Source: Aphelocoma coerulescens
Lineage: Eukaryota; Chordata; Aves; Passeriformes; Corvidae
Direction: 5' to 3'
DNA: 64,000 bases
Assembly (NCBI RefSeq): GCF_041296385.1
Contig: NC_091017.1
Coordinates: 50,156,214-50,220,213, forward strand
This document shows, one piece after another, positions 12,826 through 25,163 of this stretch; within the stretch, counting starts at the first letter, position 1, and every line of letters begins with the position of its first letter. A program made the position numbers and the translations under genes. The notes beneath the pieces are model-generated. The model was not told where the DNA came from. It saw only the letters and a list, made by a program, of their open reading frames with translations, and did not search any database.

Positions 12826-12853
12826 ATCTATCTATCTATCTATCTATCTATCT
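12826..12853. repeat. (ATCT)7 microsatellite
   Basis: Seven perfect ATCT units, the same motif on the same strand as the array at 2993-3028. Confidence 0.97.
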
Positions 12854-13196
12854 TTTCTGATCTCAGAAACTGAGAAAAGCTCCTGAGCTGCCACTACAAC
12901 CTCAACCATGCATTTCCTTTTAGTATTTCTTATAATTTTTCAGCACCAGGTAGTTTTTCTGCACTGATAAAAAGACTTTCAGTTTACCAAGTTTGTCTTG
13001 GGATTGATAGGCCAGGAGATACCTTTATTGTGAGGGTTTATTTTAATTCAAACCATGATTAGAAAAGGCTTGTACTCCTAGGAGGAAGAGAAATGTGTAC
13101 TGATGAAAATATTAATGAATAAATCTCAGAAGAAGGTAATTATTCCTTAGTTTGATTACATCAATCTGGAATATGGTCTTACAATGTGGACTCATT

Positions 13197-13214
13197 AAAA
13201 AAAAAAAAAAAAAA
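13197..13214. repeat. Poly(A) tract, 18 bases
   Basis: An uninterrupted run of 18 A. I looked upstream for a retrocopy body or an adjacent polyadenylation signal and found none that is convincing. Confidence 0.95.
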
Positions 13215-14235
13215 GCAGCTAAATTTAGTCAGTATTTCTGTCAATATTTTTATAGCAGCTGCTAAACAGAGTATGGTAGTTGCTCTCTAATGATATCTAT
13301 TCTTTTTTTTTAAAGAGTATATAAGCCAGTATCTTGTGTCTTAGAACAGATAAAAAGCTGACATTCTTTGCTATTTTAATGTAATGTTATTAGAAAAATC
13401 GTAAATTTGTAGTTTGGTTCTGGATGTTGGAGAATAAAGAAGTTGCTTTTATAGAAGTATGCAAATGTAAGATTGCACCTTATTAATTTTTAAACATACA
13501 CTGAAATGCTTGACCAAAATGTGAATTTTTGTCTGTTAACTTTATTTCAGCAGCAGGCAATGCCTATATATTTGAAACAGACATTTGCACAATATCCCTT
13601 TGTTGGGCTGCTCTTAGTAGCTCAGGACAGATGTTTCATACTCTGAAGCACAAGATTAATTTACACTGTTGGACTTTGAGGCTTGGGTGCCTATTAGGAA
13701 AGGAAAACAGCCCTTTACCACTGACTACAATTACTCTGAGTATTTCTGCAGATTTATCTTTCTTATTTAGCACTGGACTAGAGATAAACTTAAAGATCCA
13801 GCACTATGATATTTTAATCCATTTATGATAGATGATGATGCATTGGACCAATTCTCAAAAGTAAACTGTCTGGGTTACTAGAATCTGCTTAATCTTTTAT
13901 ACTCTACCTTTTCATGGCTGCCTCTGCATAGCAATCAGGATGGAAGAGAATTGCCAAGTCACCTGCTCCTCAGATCAGAAGGTGATTGTGGCTTTGAGTA
14001 AATATTAAGCAGCCACAGCACTGCCTGGTCAGAAAGAGCAAGTGTACTAGCCTTTTGCATCTTGAAGATCTTGGTCCTCATGAAGTGCTAATGTTTGACA
14101 CCTGGAAGAGAATGCTGCTGCTTCCCTGTGGACACCACATGACAAACTGCCTTTCCATATAATCTGTATCATTTATCATACCCTCTCTTCAGAAGAATCC
14201 TGGAGCAGAGTATCGATAATACCGGTGAGGGATAG

Positions 14236-14263
14236 AATGCCAGCCTCTGTGACAGCTGGCATT
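14236..14263. repeat. Perfect 9-bp inverted repeat with 10-base loop
   Basis: AATGCCAGC at 14236-14244 pairs perfectly with GCTGGCATT at 14255-14263. It is GC-richer than its surroundings. The stem is too short for a typical microRNA precursor. Confidence 0.85.
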
Positions 14264-17200
14264 TCTTGTACTATGCCCTATGACACAAAATTATTTTCTT
14301 GAAGTTGTACCTCTAATCACTTTTGCAAATATAAACAGACATGCTCCGTAGGGAATACTATAATGTAATTTCTTCTTAAGTGTGAACAAATTAAGCTTTT
14401 ATGGAGCTGAAATCTATTTAATTTCTCTTACAGAAATAAAGAGTTATGTGGATGCTTTGAAACACTAAGAATGAATGTAGTGCTTTGGAAGAGCAATACT
14501 ATAGTCTTTATGAAATAAAACCACGTACCATGTTTGCTTCAGACGGTAATTAGAGCCTAAAGATCATTGTGGTTGTACAGCATGAAAATACTCTGTTCTT
14601 CAAGGGTATCTGAGGGCAGTAAGACTGTAAATTACTAGATTTAGAAAATGATGAAATTATGTGGCCTGCCTAGGCCATAGGGCTATTGTTTGGATCATCA
14701 GCCAACAATGTTTCAGAAAAAGTAGTCTTAATTAAACATCTCACTAAATACTGCCTAGTCCATTGATTCACTTTCTTTTGTGATGCACTCTGCTGTTAAG
14801 CAGCAGTGAAACAGCATACTTAACAAAGGAAGTAAGTTCAGTTCATCAGTAACACTGTGAATATGTTCAAATACTTGCCTATTTTACTTGATGAAGCTAC
14901 ATGTCTCAATACTGTGAAGCACAGACGTTCTGGAGAAAACAGAGCTCCCTCTGAATAAGCAAACTGAAAAATGAAGCATTAAGATCCCACCGTGGTTAAC
15001 ATATTGGTTCTTCTCTGCAGGGATGATCTCATGTCCAGTAACTGTTGTCTGTGCTTTAGATGTTCCTTCAGTGGGGCAATAACAAAGTCACTTGAATCTG
15101 TCTTACTGTTGTTCTAATTAAATAAGTGAAAATTCAGTGAGTCTAGAGTTTCTTACCAATGTCAAATTTGGTTGGAGATGGACAATTAATTTAAAAATGG
15201 TAGGATTTCCTTTTTCCTTGAAAGCAGCTGAAGTACAGCTAGAGAAAGGTCTCAGCACATCACTTGTTTAAGAAACCAAGCTAAGAAATATACTTGTTTG
15301 TTCTAAATACAAGCAGTAGCAAGGTACAGGAAAAAGTGAAGACAAGTTCTTAATCAGTAGTATTTCTTGTATTATTAGCATCAGCAGTATTTTGGCTAGT
15401 ATTTCTTGGAGAAAATACAGCATGTATGTGCAGAAAGAGACTAACCAGGAAGAGAATTCTTTTCAATTAGCTTCAGTAAAAGAGAAAATCTGAATAAAAT
15501 AAAATGTAGCCCTAAATATCCATGTACTCTGTGTCTGCTCTGTTTGATTATGCACCTATGCTATATTTATTTAACTGTGGTAAACTACGCTCACACACTA
15601 AATCCAAGTGTAGCAAGTAGCTGAATTCTTAAATACTATATTTATTTTTGTATAAGTGTTTTGGAAAAGTTGTTCATGAAAATGCATGGTATGAATTTAT
15701 ATTTATAAAGTGTTTAGCTTAACTGAAAATACCATAATCATTTGGATGTTCTTTAAAACACAAGGCAAGGCAAGAAGAGTTCTATTATTTCTACATTCTA
15801 TTGCATCAATTTTTGCTTGCTAACTAATATTGATTTATATTTATGTTCACTTCTTCTACAATATCAATCCATAATTTGTACTAGATTTCTGTAGATATGA
15901 TAGTAATGTTTTAGAGATCATCTTACATATTTGACTAGGTTTACAGTACTAACTTCAATGTGCTCACATGTGAGCCAAAACTTGTTTAGCATGAAGCTGT
16001 ATGTGGAAATATATAACAACAACCTGATTTCAGAGTCATTAATTGGACAAAACAGGTTTAAAAGAAACATCAGTGGGTTTGATTTTTGAATAATTTTGTA
16101 ATTATTACATGCTATAGGGTTGGGGATTTCACTGGGTCTTTCAAAGTCTTAGAAAGCCATAAGAATTATTATAAATGGTAGTTAAGGTAGTGTTGGAAAG
16201 ATGAGAAATATTTTGTGAAAATAACTATTCAAAATTTTGGTTAATGTGCTTGGAGAATTCAGCTTATACGGCTATCAAGATACTAAAAATATTGTAATAT
16301 TTGATTTAAAGTGTTTTAGTTGTTTAGAATGATGTTTTAAATCCCCTTTTCACTAACATAAGCATATGACCTAGATACACGTCTGTGACAAGTACCTTCT
16401 GCTTGCTCATACAAATATTTTAAAGATAGTTAAGAGCAATGTTAAAGAATACAGAAATAGGAAAGACAAAAAAAATTCCAAACACACACTCTATTATTTG
16501 AAAGTCCTTTATATGTATCTAGAAAGATGGGTAGGTGTGTTAGTTTCATAGAAGACAACTAAAAAGATACTGACCTCCAAAATTATTCATACAGTGTTTG
16601 GAAATTCTAAGTATTAGAACAGAAAAAGTGGGAGCTACTCATTATAACTTCCCTTTGGTTTTTGTTAATATTGCCTTCACCCAAAAAAGCTGTGACACAA
16701 CTGTAACCTCAGTCTTTTAGTCCTCAAAAAAGCTCCTTGTTAAAACAGAGTAATCTCAAACTTCTGGAGCTGTATTTGTTATACTTTGTCCTGGCAAAAT
16801 TTATTCCAATGTGACTCAAACAGACACATTTTCACATCCAATTTCTTCTCCTAAATCAAGACCTTGGAATATTTCGCACAAAATACATATTGTGATTAAC
16901 AGAAATCTCTACTTTAATCCTTATTTGGGAATGCATTTGCTCTCAAGACATTATCAGTGCATGTTTGCATGAGTAACTGAAACTGGTCTGGAGATGAAGT
17001 GATACTTTTTTTACTTTGTAATTTTATTCTGAAGAATGTGGATACATTGCTGTACTTTTGCAGATTTACCTTTACCTAGCTCAGGTTCCACCAATCTAAT
17101 GGGATATTAAGGAAAGAGCTCTGTCTACTGAGAACTACTTTAGATTTTACAGCCCATGCTAAAATTACTGTTTGTTGCTACAAAGATCTGAGCCAAGAAA

Positions 17201-20200
17201 TTAGAGGTAACCTGAATATGTGTGTCGGATTCACCCCATTAATCTTTTGTCATATTTGTTACAGGATAGCCATGGTATCCAAGATAATTTAATTTTTACA
17301 GGTGGGATGTTTTTGATATCAGAAATCTTCAGTGTCATCCATCTTTGATAATTACAGAATTTACTTCTGTACTTTTCCTATTGTTTACAGAAAATAGACT
17401 TCTCTTGTCTCATTTAGAACGATCAAATATACATATTTAATATCTGAACAAAGAAAGGGGAAGACAAGTTCTGATCACAATGCTTTGGGGGAAAAGTGGC
17501 TACCTCATGTTCTTATGCTTCAGTTTAAGTAACATGTTTTTCATTGTTTCTTACATTTTCTTATTCACATTATAAGAGTGCACATTTCAAAGTACACTTT
17601 TCTATTATACTGAATATAGAATAATAGCCCATTTGGTCATTTTTAGGGCTTCCAAATACTTTTGCATGTCATATATTACTGGTTCTATCCATTTGCCAGT
17701 GCCAAGGAGGGATTCTCTGAGAGTGTGATACAGATTTTAGAAAGATTCAGAATGTATTCAGTGACCATCTGTCACTACATGCACAGCAAGCTTGACTTCA
17801 GTGCAGTTGAGATTCTGCCCAGGAGTACTGGAAATTGTGGTCTGGCAGTAAAACTAAACTGTCTGTCTGGTGCAGAAGATGAGGAAGTGAATGGGCACCA
17901 AACTGTTCAAAGCTCAGGCTCTGATGACTTGTGGTGGAGAGAGTTGGTGTTTTGTGCATGACTATGACCAGGTAAAAGTGGGGGGGAGGGTTGCATGGTT
18001 GTTGTTTCTTCTTTTTCCTCTGACCTGTTGATATGACAAACTATGTGAAATGAGGGAAACTAACCTTTTGATGGTTCTGTGTCCAATCTGTGTGCTTCTT
18101 CATTAGTAGAACTACAACAGGGATACATACACCAAAGACTATTTTAAGACTTAAATATGCACCTAGTCTCAAACTAAATAAAATGCATGATTGTTCCATG
18201 TGGGAATTCTGTGAAAAGAACCAAAACACCTAAAATAGCCAAACACCATCTTCTAAAAGTTAGTGGGTTTTTTATACTTTCAGCTGCATAGTAAGGACAA
18301 TTTGACGTAAACTTGTTTATGGTGGGCAACTTTCATCTCTTCCTCAGAGTTGCATTCTCAGGGGTTTTGTTTTTGTTTTTTAAAATAAACCAAGACACTA
18401 CTGTAAGTTCAGCTGTTAGGACAAGGAAGGGAGGTCCATTCTTATTTTACTCAGGTCAGCTATTCATACCAAATAATTGATCAAATATATTTTCAAGTTA
18501 TTTATTCTCATAATCTAGAGACTAGAATTTTATGAAAACATAAGTCTTTGTCAGTTTCTGTGAAATGAGGACTTTGATATAGGAAGTTAAAGCAGAATTT
18601 CACTTTTATTCAGTCCAAACAACAATATTGAAATAAGGAACATTTCCTGTATTTTCTGGGACAGGGAGATACAGAGACCGATGTTACAAATATCCTGATA
18701 GATGTATGTGGCCCTGGAGATTCCATATTGGTAACCTTCTTCCTAGCTAGTTCTGAAAGTAATATCTTAAGAGTAGTGGTGTGACAAACTGTGGGGTTCA
18801 TATGAAAAATATGTAAAAAGTTGTCCATCACCTTCTGGAACATAAGAGCTTGTGTGCATCAGTCATACCTCTGACTGGAAAGGACTGTGCATGCAAATTA
18901 TGCACTCATTTGGTGTCTTAGCCCATTTGTATTCAGCTGAATTGCATTTGAACAGAGTTTAAATCCAAGAACGGAACTGAAAGTTTAGGAAGCAAGTGAG
19001 AGTCAAATGAAGGATCGATCCCCCTCATTCCCATCTGCCAGTCTTTCAGAACTGGCCATATGTCTTTCATGGCATAGGTATCAACTGTTGTATATCATGG
19101 TTTTTAAGCCATGAAAACAATCATACTGATGGTTGCACTACTCTCCAAGGACATTAGTCTACTACTGTCACGTCTGTTTGAAGACCTTTATTCTGGAATT
19201 TAAAAAGCAATTAAAAGGATTTTATATTTTTTTAAATTATTATTGTTTAGTAGATGCATTGTTTTAAATACTGCTGTAGTGTTTCCAATTCTCTGCACAC
19301 ACATTAATTACAGATGCAAGGGAAACACAGAATGACACTATGAATGAATATTTAAAAAAAAAACAAAAAGCCAAAACCAGCTTAGCTTGAGTTCATGTTA
19401 TTCTGATTTTCTAGAAAGCTGGGACCCAAGTTTTGATTGTGCTCAAGAGATTGTGTCTTAAGTTGAAAAAATACTCTCTAACTGCAGAATTGAAGACCAT
19501 TCTTTTCAAGTATGAAGAGTGTGTTCTCCCCTGTAACCAGCAAAAAATGTGTATAGAAATTGAGATCTTACCAGTGGTGATAAATCAAATTGAGAAAAAA
19601 CATGACTGTTATTTTTTCCAAGTTTCAACACTGTTTCACCAAAATTTTAAAAGAATATGTACTTAAGAGCATGACATATGGACTAAAAGATGGACCCTCG
19701 TTTTTATGCCAAGGCCATTTCTCTGTGCCGACTACAGATTACTTACAAGTTATTAAACAGAGAGAAATAGACTGTTAAAATAAAGAAATCTAGGCAATAC
19801 ACTACCTGAATCGGGAAACCAAGAAGAAAACCCAATGCCTTGAATGCCTATAATACATAACAGTGTAGATCACAGGATTAATTCTAACATTAAACAAAAT
19901 ATTTCAGTGTGTTTCTTAGAAAAAAATAGAAATTCTGTACAAAATTCAGCTATGCATTTTTGGAAATGGAAACACTTAGCCACATCTAAGCATCTGGCAT
20001 TCACACCTCCTTGGAAGAGAAAAGAAACTGAATATATCTGTTGAATGTGAGAACAAAATATCTTTTTTGCCAAACCCAGTACAGATCATCTGTGCCAAGG
20101 CAAAGTGCTTTCAAAAGCTTGGCTGGAGTCCACTAAGACTTATTTTAATCAAATTTAAGGAGAAAGGAACAATATCAGGCTGTTATTTCATGTTAATACT

Positions 20201-23200
20201 TGCTCTTATTAGCTAAAACCCACCAAACGAAACCCCCACATACTTAAAAAAAGTTTAATTGATTAAACTGTGTTGCAATTTGCCACATTTGTTTCATTTC
20301 ATTCTAGTTTTGACAGGAAATCTTGGAAACCATTGTTGAAACTGATTACCAACAGATAATGATTTGCATTATCATGATTATAATGATCACTTGTACTCTC
20401 TAGTACCTAAGGAAGTCTTTCACCTGTAACTAACTCTGTTTACAGCAGTTTTTAAGGTAAGCAGGAGCTAAGTGTTCTGAAAGCTACTGGAATTTATTAT
20501 GGCTGAAATGCAAGAAATCAAATCTCACAGCACACTATCCATGCCTCAACAAACACATTTATAGATACAGAATATAAGTTTCTAGCAGGAATGGCACATT
20601 TTAATGCTCTTTCTCTGTGTTTTAACCTACAACAACAAAAAGCTGTTGCAGAATAGACAAAAAGAACCAAGTTGTGGGACACAGCAACATTCATATGAGG
20701 AGCTGAAGGCTTAGGAGCTTAGAGCATTAGTAAGAAAGGAGGAGGGGAATAGTTAAGTGCTTCCAAAATAAAATATTACTATGCTAAGAATCTGAATATT
20801 TCTCTTGTCTGCTGCTTCTAAACAAGCTGAGAAAGACATGCCCAGGAAAGCAACTATTGCACTTCACTGAAAATCATAAAATTTGTGTGTACTACATCTT
20901 CCTGCTTCCAGTGCCCTCCTCCGAAAAAAACCAAGACTGATAACAAAATTTTCATCAAAAGTTATAATATTTCTGACCATACTTCATTTCTCATTTTCTA
21001 GAGAAGTTCTGGAAATATCACTGGGTCAGTACTGAAGTAGTTCCCTTATCCCCCTGGATAAGGAATAAGGAAACCTTTATTTTAGCATTGATTCCAAATA
21101 CTTTTGAAGTGTGTTGAAAAACAAACAAAAAGCCGCAAAGAAACACAAAAATAATCAACCCACTCACCTCTCCCTGCCCCCTTATAACATTGTAGTATTT
21201 CACAGCTTCAGTATTAGAGTTCTAATGAGTTATTTACATAAAGAGAAAAAGTGTTCTCTTTTAATTATTTTTCATTCATTTCAAAGCAGTCTTCCTTTCA
21301 CTCAGTACAGTTTTTTTTTTCTCTGTCCCATACCTGTAGGGAAATACAATTATACTTTGACATGCCTCTCTCAACTCTTCCCATCCTTAAATGATGTTGG
21401 CAATTCCTTAGGCTGTCGCTCTCTTGTGAGGCTTCCCTGCTGTCAATTTACCTTTTTTTTTAATCTAGTAAAACATAGTGGATTTGCTGCCTTTTTCATT
21501 ATAAAAGTAATCTTGTCCAAGAAGTGTCCTTTAATTTAAATAATAATTTTTTTCTTTATTGCTTTCTCTGTGATCCATTTAAAAATCAGTCTTTGTTAAT
21601 GGGTCTATAGCCTCTGAACATATTTTCTAGCCTCTCTCTGATAGTACTCTCTGATTGCCTTCTTTCAGGCATGATAAAAGGAGTAAAGGATACAATCAGA
21701 ATTAGTAGGGCTGGAACAAAATGTTGGGATTTCTGTGATGATGAGAACTCTGGGACCATTCTCCGAAGGCTTTTCTCCTCTGGGTGTTTTGCATTTGCAT
21801 ACAGACACCATCTAAGCTTTGAAAAAACTCACCTGCTCTTTAATGTAGTTCTAGGAAGAAAGCCATTAAGAGCCAAGACTGCTAGCAGAGAGCATGTCAG
21901 GCTTCTGCAAGCAGCACCAGTGCATTCCACCTAGTCAAGTGTCTGACTCATGGTAGTCTGAAGGCTTCCTGATGGCATGCCTGATGGTGTGGTTTCCTTG
22001 TGTGTTGTTTCACCCTCTCCTTAAAAGGTGAATTACGTGCAAGGTGCCTTTGCCTGAAATGTATTTTTCTAACATTTTTTTTTGCCTTCATCTTCTCTCC
22101 ACAAAAAGAAAATTGCTTTACAAATCATAAAGTCACCCCAAGACACTCTATATCAAACAAATCAGGAGATTTGTGACACTCATTTGCTGAGAATGCTAAT
22201 GTTGTTGTATCAAACTGGTTCCCACAAAAGGTTTAACAAATAAAGTAGTTAAAATTTCCAATGTAGTGTCTATGTTATATTTCTGATTACTTTTAAAGTA
22301 GGAACTGATATGAAGAGATCTGGTGTTACATTAAAATGCTCCTCAGTTTTTACCCTAACCATCGTATGCAATTTGAAGGCTTGCCACAACATAGAGAGTG
22401 CATCAGTTAGTCCGTGGTTCTAAAGTGCAGATCATAATGATTTCTCTGCACCTTCATGAAAGGATGCAGAACATCCACATGTGCAAAAGAAGGCGGTGTG
22501 GCAGGAGTGTGACATATCTCACAAGAGAGGGACACTTGCCTGACTTTACACTGCTGCAGTTACATGATGCACTAAATCTCTCACTGCTGCCAGCAAAGAG
22601 CCACCTTGCAGAATGGGAACAACAGGAAAAATGGCAAAATTGTCCTGCTGTCTTTGTACATTCAGCAGGGTGAGCAAGGCAAAGATCTGCCTTTTCATGT
22701 AACCAGCCCTGTGACTGCATAGCAAATTTTCTTTTGAGTCTTACAAAGCTGCAGACGTGTTGAGAGAGTCCAACTGTCAGAAATATGGTCTCTCTAAATT
22801 TCTTCCCATTTCAGCTCCAGGGGGTGAACTTATCCTCAAAACTTGGTAGTATCTTGGGGAACATTATGCTGTGCAGGACTCAGAAGAAAAATGCTCATAC
22901 TCTATTTGCATTCCTGCTGGGTAGTATCTGTAAAGTGAAGCAACAACCTACAGCAATAAACAGTGAATTTTCTAGACCACCAGCTCCAAATTCTTTTAAC
23001 TGACCAATCTGCTATGAAAACAGTAGCATTTGCCACAAATATTTGCACATATTTGATACTACAAAATTACATGTGGTTGAAAGACTACTGATTTTCTTCT
23101 TCTATGCTTGTTTTGATTCCCTAGAACAATACATTGCACATAATGCTTCGGGGCTTGTCCCTTCTGGGAGTCCATGCTTTTTCAGATCAGACTGAGTAAT

Positions 23201-23419
23201 TTTGAAAGTTGTTGCTGCTTTATTGATTTTCTGCCCGAATCCATTTTGCTAAGTAAACTGATACAGGAAGTAGGGCTTGTGATCATCTCACAGATACAAC
23301 AGCCAAGCCATACTCCTTTCCAAAACTCCAAGGCTTTATAAATTTTAAATCTGATTTTTATTAGACCTAGGTGACCTGTAAAATAGGAGAACCTCAGATC
23401 TGCTGGGTAAGATGGAATA

Positions 23420-24130
23420 AAAATAAACAAGTTTGCAAACCCATTTTCCCTTGCTCCCTGTGTCCTTGCAGGGGCAGGTCCTTTGCTGTGAGCTTCCACT
23501 CCATCAACTCTAACATTCACCAACCACAAAATTTCTCCAGTCCCTTCATATTTTATGAAGAAAGGCCTTTATCCATTTCCAGAAAGACCCAGCCTGCCGA
23601 CACCTCTTCCCACAGGGGGCAAGCCAGCCTACTGTCCACTCCTGGGGACGTGCTGCCTCTCTGGCTCTTGAAGGTTCTGCTAAGCTGGGGGACTATGGTC
23701 CCTCATGGCACAGTTGCAGCCAATGCAGCTTGCCCTTCTCTCCCCTCCCACCTCATCAGCCCCAGTGAAACTCTCCCTATTGCTCTGGCTGCTCTCCCTC
23801 GCACTCCAAGGACAGAAGTTTTTCGTGGCAGGGTGGTCAGTCGGGGAAGTGAAGTGGGGGAGCTCTTTTCACAGCCAGTGAGTTAGCATGGTCTGGTGAC
23901 TGGATGTGCAAATGCCTGCCAGGGCACACCAAGCCCCTGTTTTCCAGGGCTGGCCGTACTCCTGAACCTTTTTCTGCTGCTGTGCTTTCTGCCCTGCCTG
24001 CTGGCACTGGTGGAGCTGCTGGTGCTTCAGTGCATGGGTGGAAAGGGGCACTAGGCTGCATAGCCCTCTGTAGGCAGCAGGCAAGGCATCCTTGAAAGCA
24101 GGGGAGCAGCTGAGACCAGGGCTCAGTAAG
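23420..24130. other. GC-rich patch in AT-rich DNA
   Basis: About 700 bases are clearly richer in G and C than the rest of the window, with sharp edges on both sides (a TA-rich tract follows from about 24150). Only a handful of CpG dinucleotides are present, so it does not look like a classical CpG island promoter. An open frame of 171 codons (23371-23886, plus) and several on the opposite strand occur here because stop codons are rarer in GC-rich DNA. None shows a domain. The patch could be a diverged retroelement, an old regulatory element or a remnant exon; the sequence alone does not decide. Confidence 0.5.
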
Positions 24131-25051
24131 TGACAGGGTTGAGGTGCTTTTTTAAAATGTATATATATTTTAATTTATTTATTTAAATAATAGTGAGAGA
24201 AAGAGCAGTTACCATTCAATTTGCGGTAACTAAGGTCCCATTGTTCTGATATCCCTGACTTCTGTTCCTTGCAGAAGAGAAGCATCTCACAGAGTTTAGT
24301 GCTCTCTGGGGCAGCTGTTCTGAACCCAGCCCCACTGAACCACCTTCACAGACAAGTAGTGTTCCCTTACCGAGTTGCTGCGTAGTGGTGATTGAGCCTC
24401 TTTTTGTGCTTGTGTGGAATACTTAAGAAGTAAACAAACCATTCATAGAGACTGGGGGGAATAAATATTCACCCTCTGAAGAGTAGTTAGCTCAAATGAG
24501 TTTGGATGGTTTATTTCCTTATGCTTACAAGGATATGGTGTATTGCATTTCTGTTCCTATGATGCCAGGTGCCAGCTCAGTACTTTAAATGCACTGCATC
24601 ATTTTAAAGATAAACTCTGTAATACTTCTCTATGAAAGTTTTGTAATAATGCTGGATATTGATTTCTACATTTTATATGGTCAGTATAAACAGCTGTGTG
24701 CATTAAAATACTAAAAATATCCCACACTACTGAGGAATAATATTTTGCGTGGTTACTGTATTTTCCTGGCTTACTTGGTGGAGAATATCTCAAACTTCTG
24801 AGATGTTTATTTGCATTCCATGAGTAGTGGTTTAGGAATTTCATGCAATTTAATTAATTTTGGTTTTACCTACAAGGAGGTTGAATTAGTTTTGTAAGCC
24901 TTCACTCATTTCAGATCTCCTGAATATAGGGATGGCACTGCTGTTTTAAAATTCAAGTTGTATCAGGACCATTCTTAAAATTTATAGTAATTTTTTTTGG
25001 TTTTGAATGGTAAAATATATCACTAGGGATCCATTTGATGTTTTGACCTGA

Positions 25052-25163
25052 TCTTTTATATAAAAGACTGTAGACGTCTCAGAGATATTTTGTTTAAATT
25101 AGTATGTTAAAGAGACCTTGATTTAGAAATTATTTGAATTGATGTTTTTTAATTAATTAAAAA
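25052..25163. repeat. Cluster of perfect palindromes
   Basis: TCTTTTATATAAAAGA at 25052-25067 is a perfect 16-bp palindrome. AGACGTCT at 25072-25079 is a perfect 8-bp palindrome. TTTTTAATTAATTAAAAA at 25146-25163 is a perfect 18-bp palindrome. All three lie within 112 bases. Confidence 0.9.

Larger units (their letters stand above)
12854..23370. other. AT-rich non-coding DNA
   Basis: No repeat family or exon is recognised. It includes an 18-base A tract, a 9-bp perfect hairpin at 14236-14263, and octamer-type ATTTGCAT sites near 20361 and 21790. Open frames such as 17662-17961, 21111-21539 and 22398-22673 (all plus) have no domain, and I do not regard them as genes. Confidence 0.55.

Noticed and set aside
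13197..13214. Poly(A) as the tail of a processed pseudogene
   Set aside because: No recognisable transcript body, correctly placed AATAAA or target-site duplication was found upstream. The same holds for 29862-29878 and for the T tract at 58225-58251.
21111..21539. 142-codon open frame, plus
   Set aside because: Much of it is translated T-rich simple sequence (Phe/Ser/Leu-rich), with no family motif.
20361..21798. Octamer (ATTTGCAT) sites as an Oct-factor regulatory cluster
   Set aside because: The octamer and near-octamers occur at several scattered places in this AT-rich window, and the spacing gives no cluster.
23609..23623. CTCF binding site
   Set aside because: Only a partial match with two core mismatches. 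It is mentioned as a detail of the GC-rich patch but is not called as a feature.
23371..23886. Longest open frame in the window (171 codons, plus)
   Set aside because: It lies in a GC-rich patch where stops are rare and frames on the opposite strand are also open. No domain, signal peptide or family resemblance is visible.
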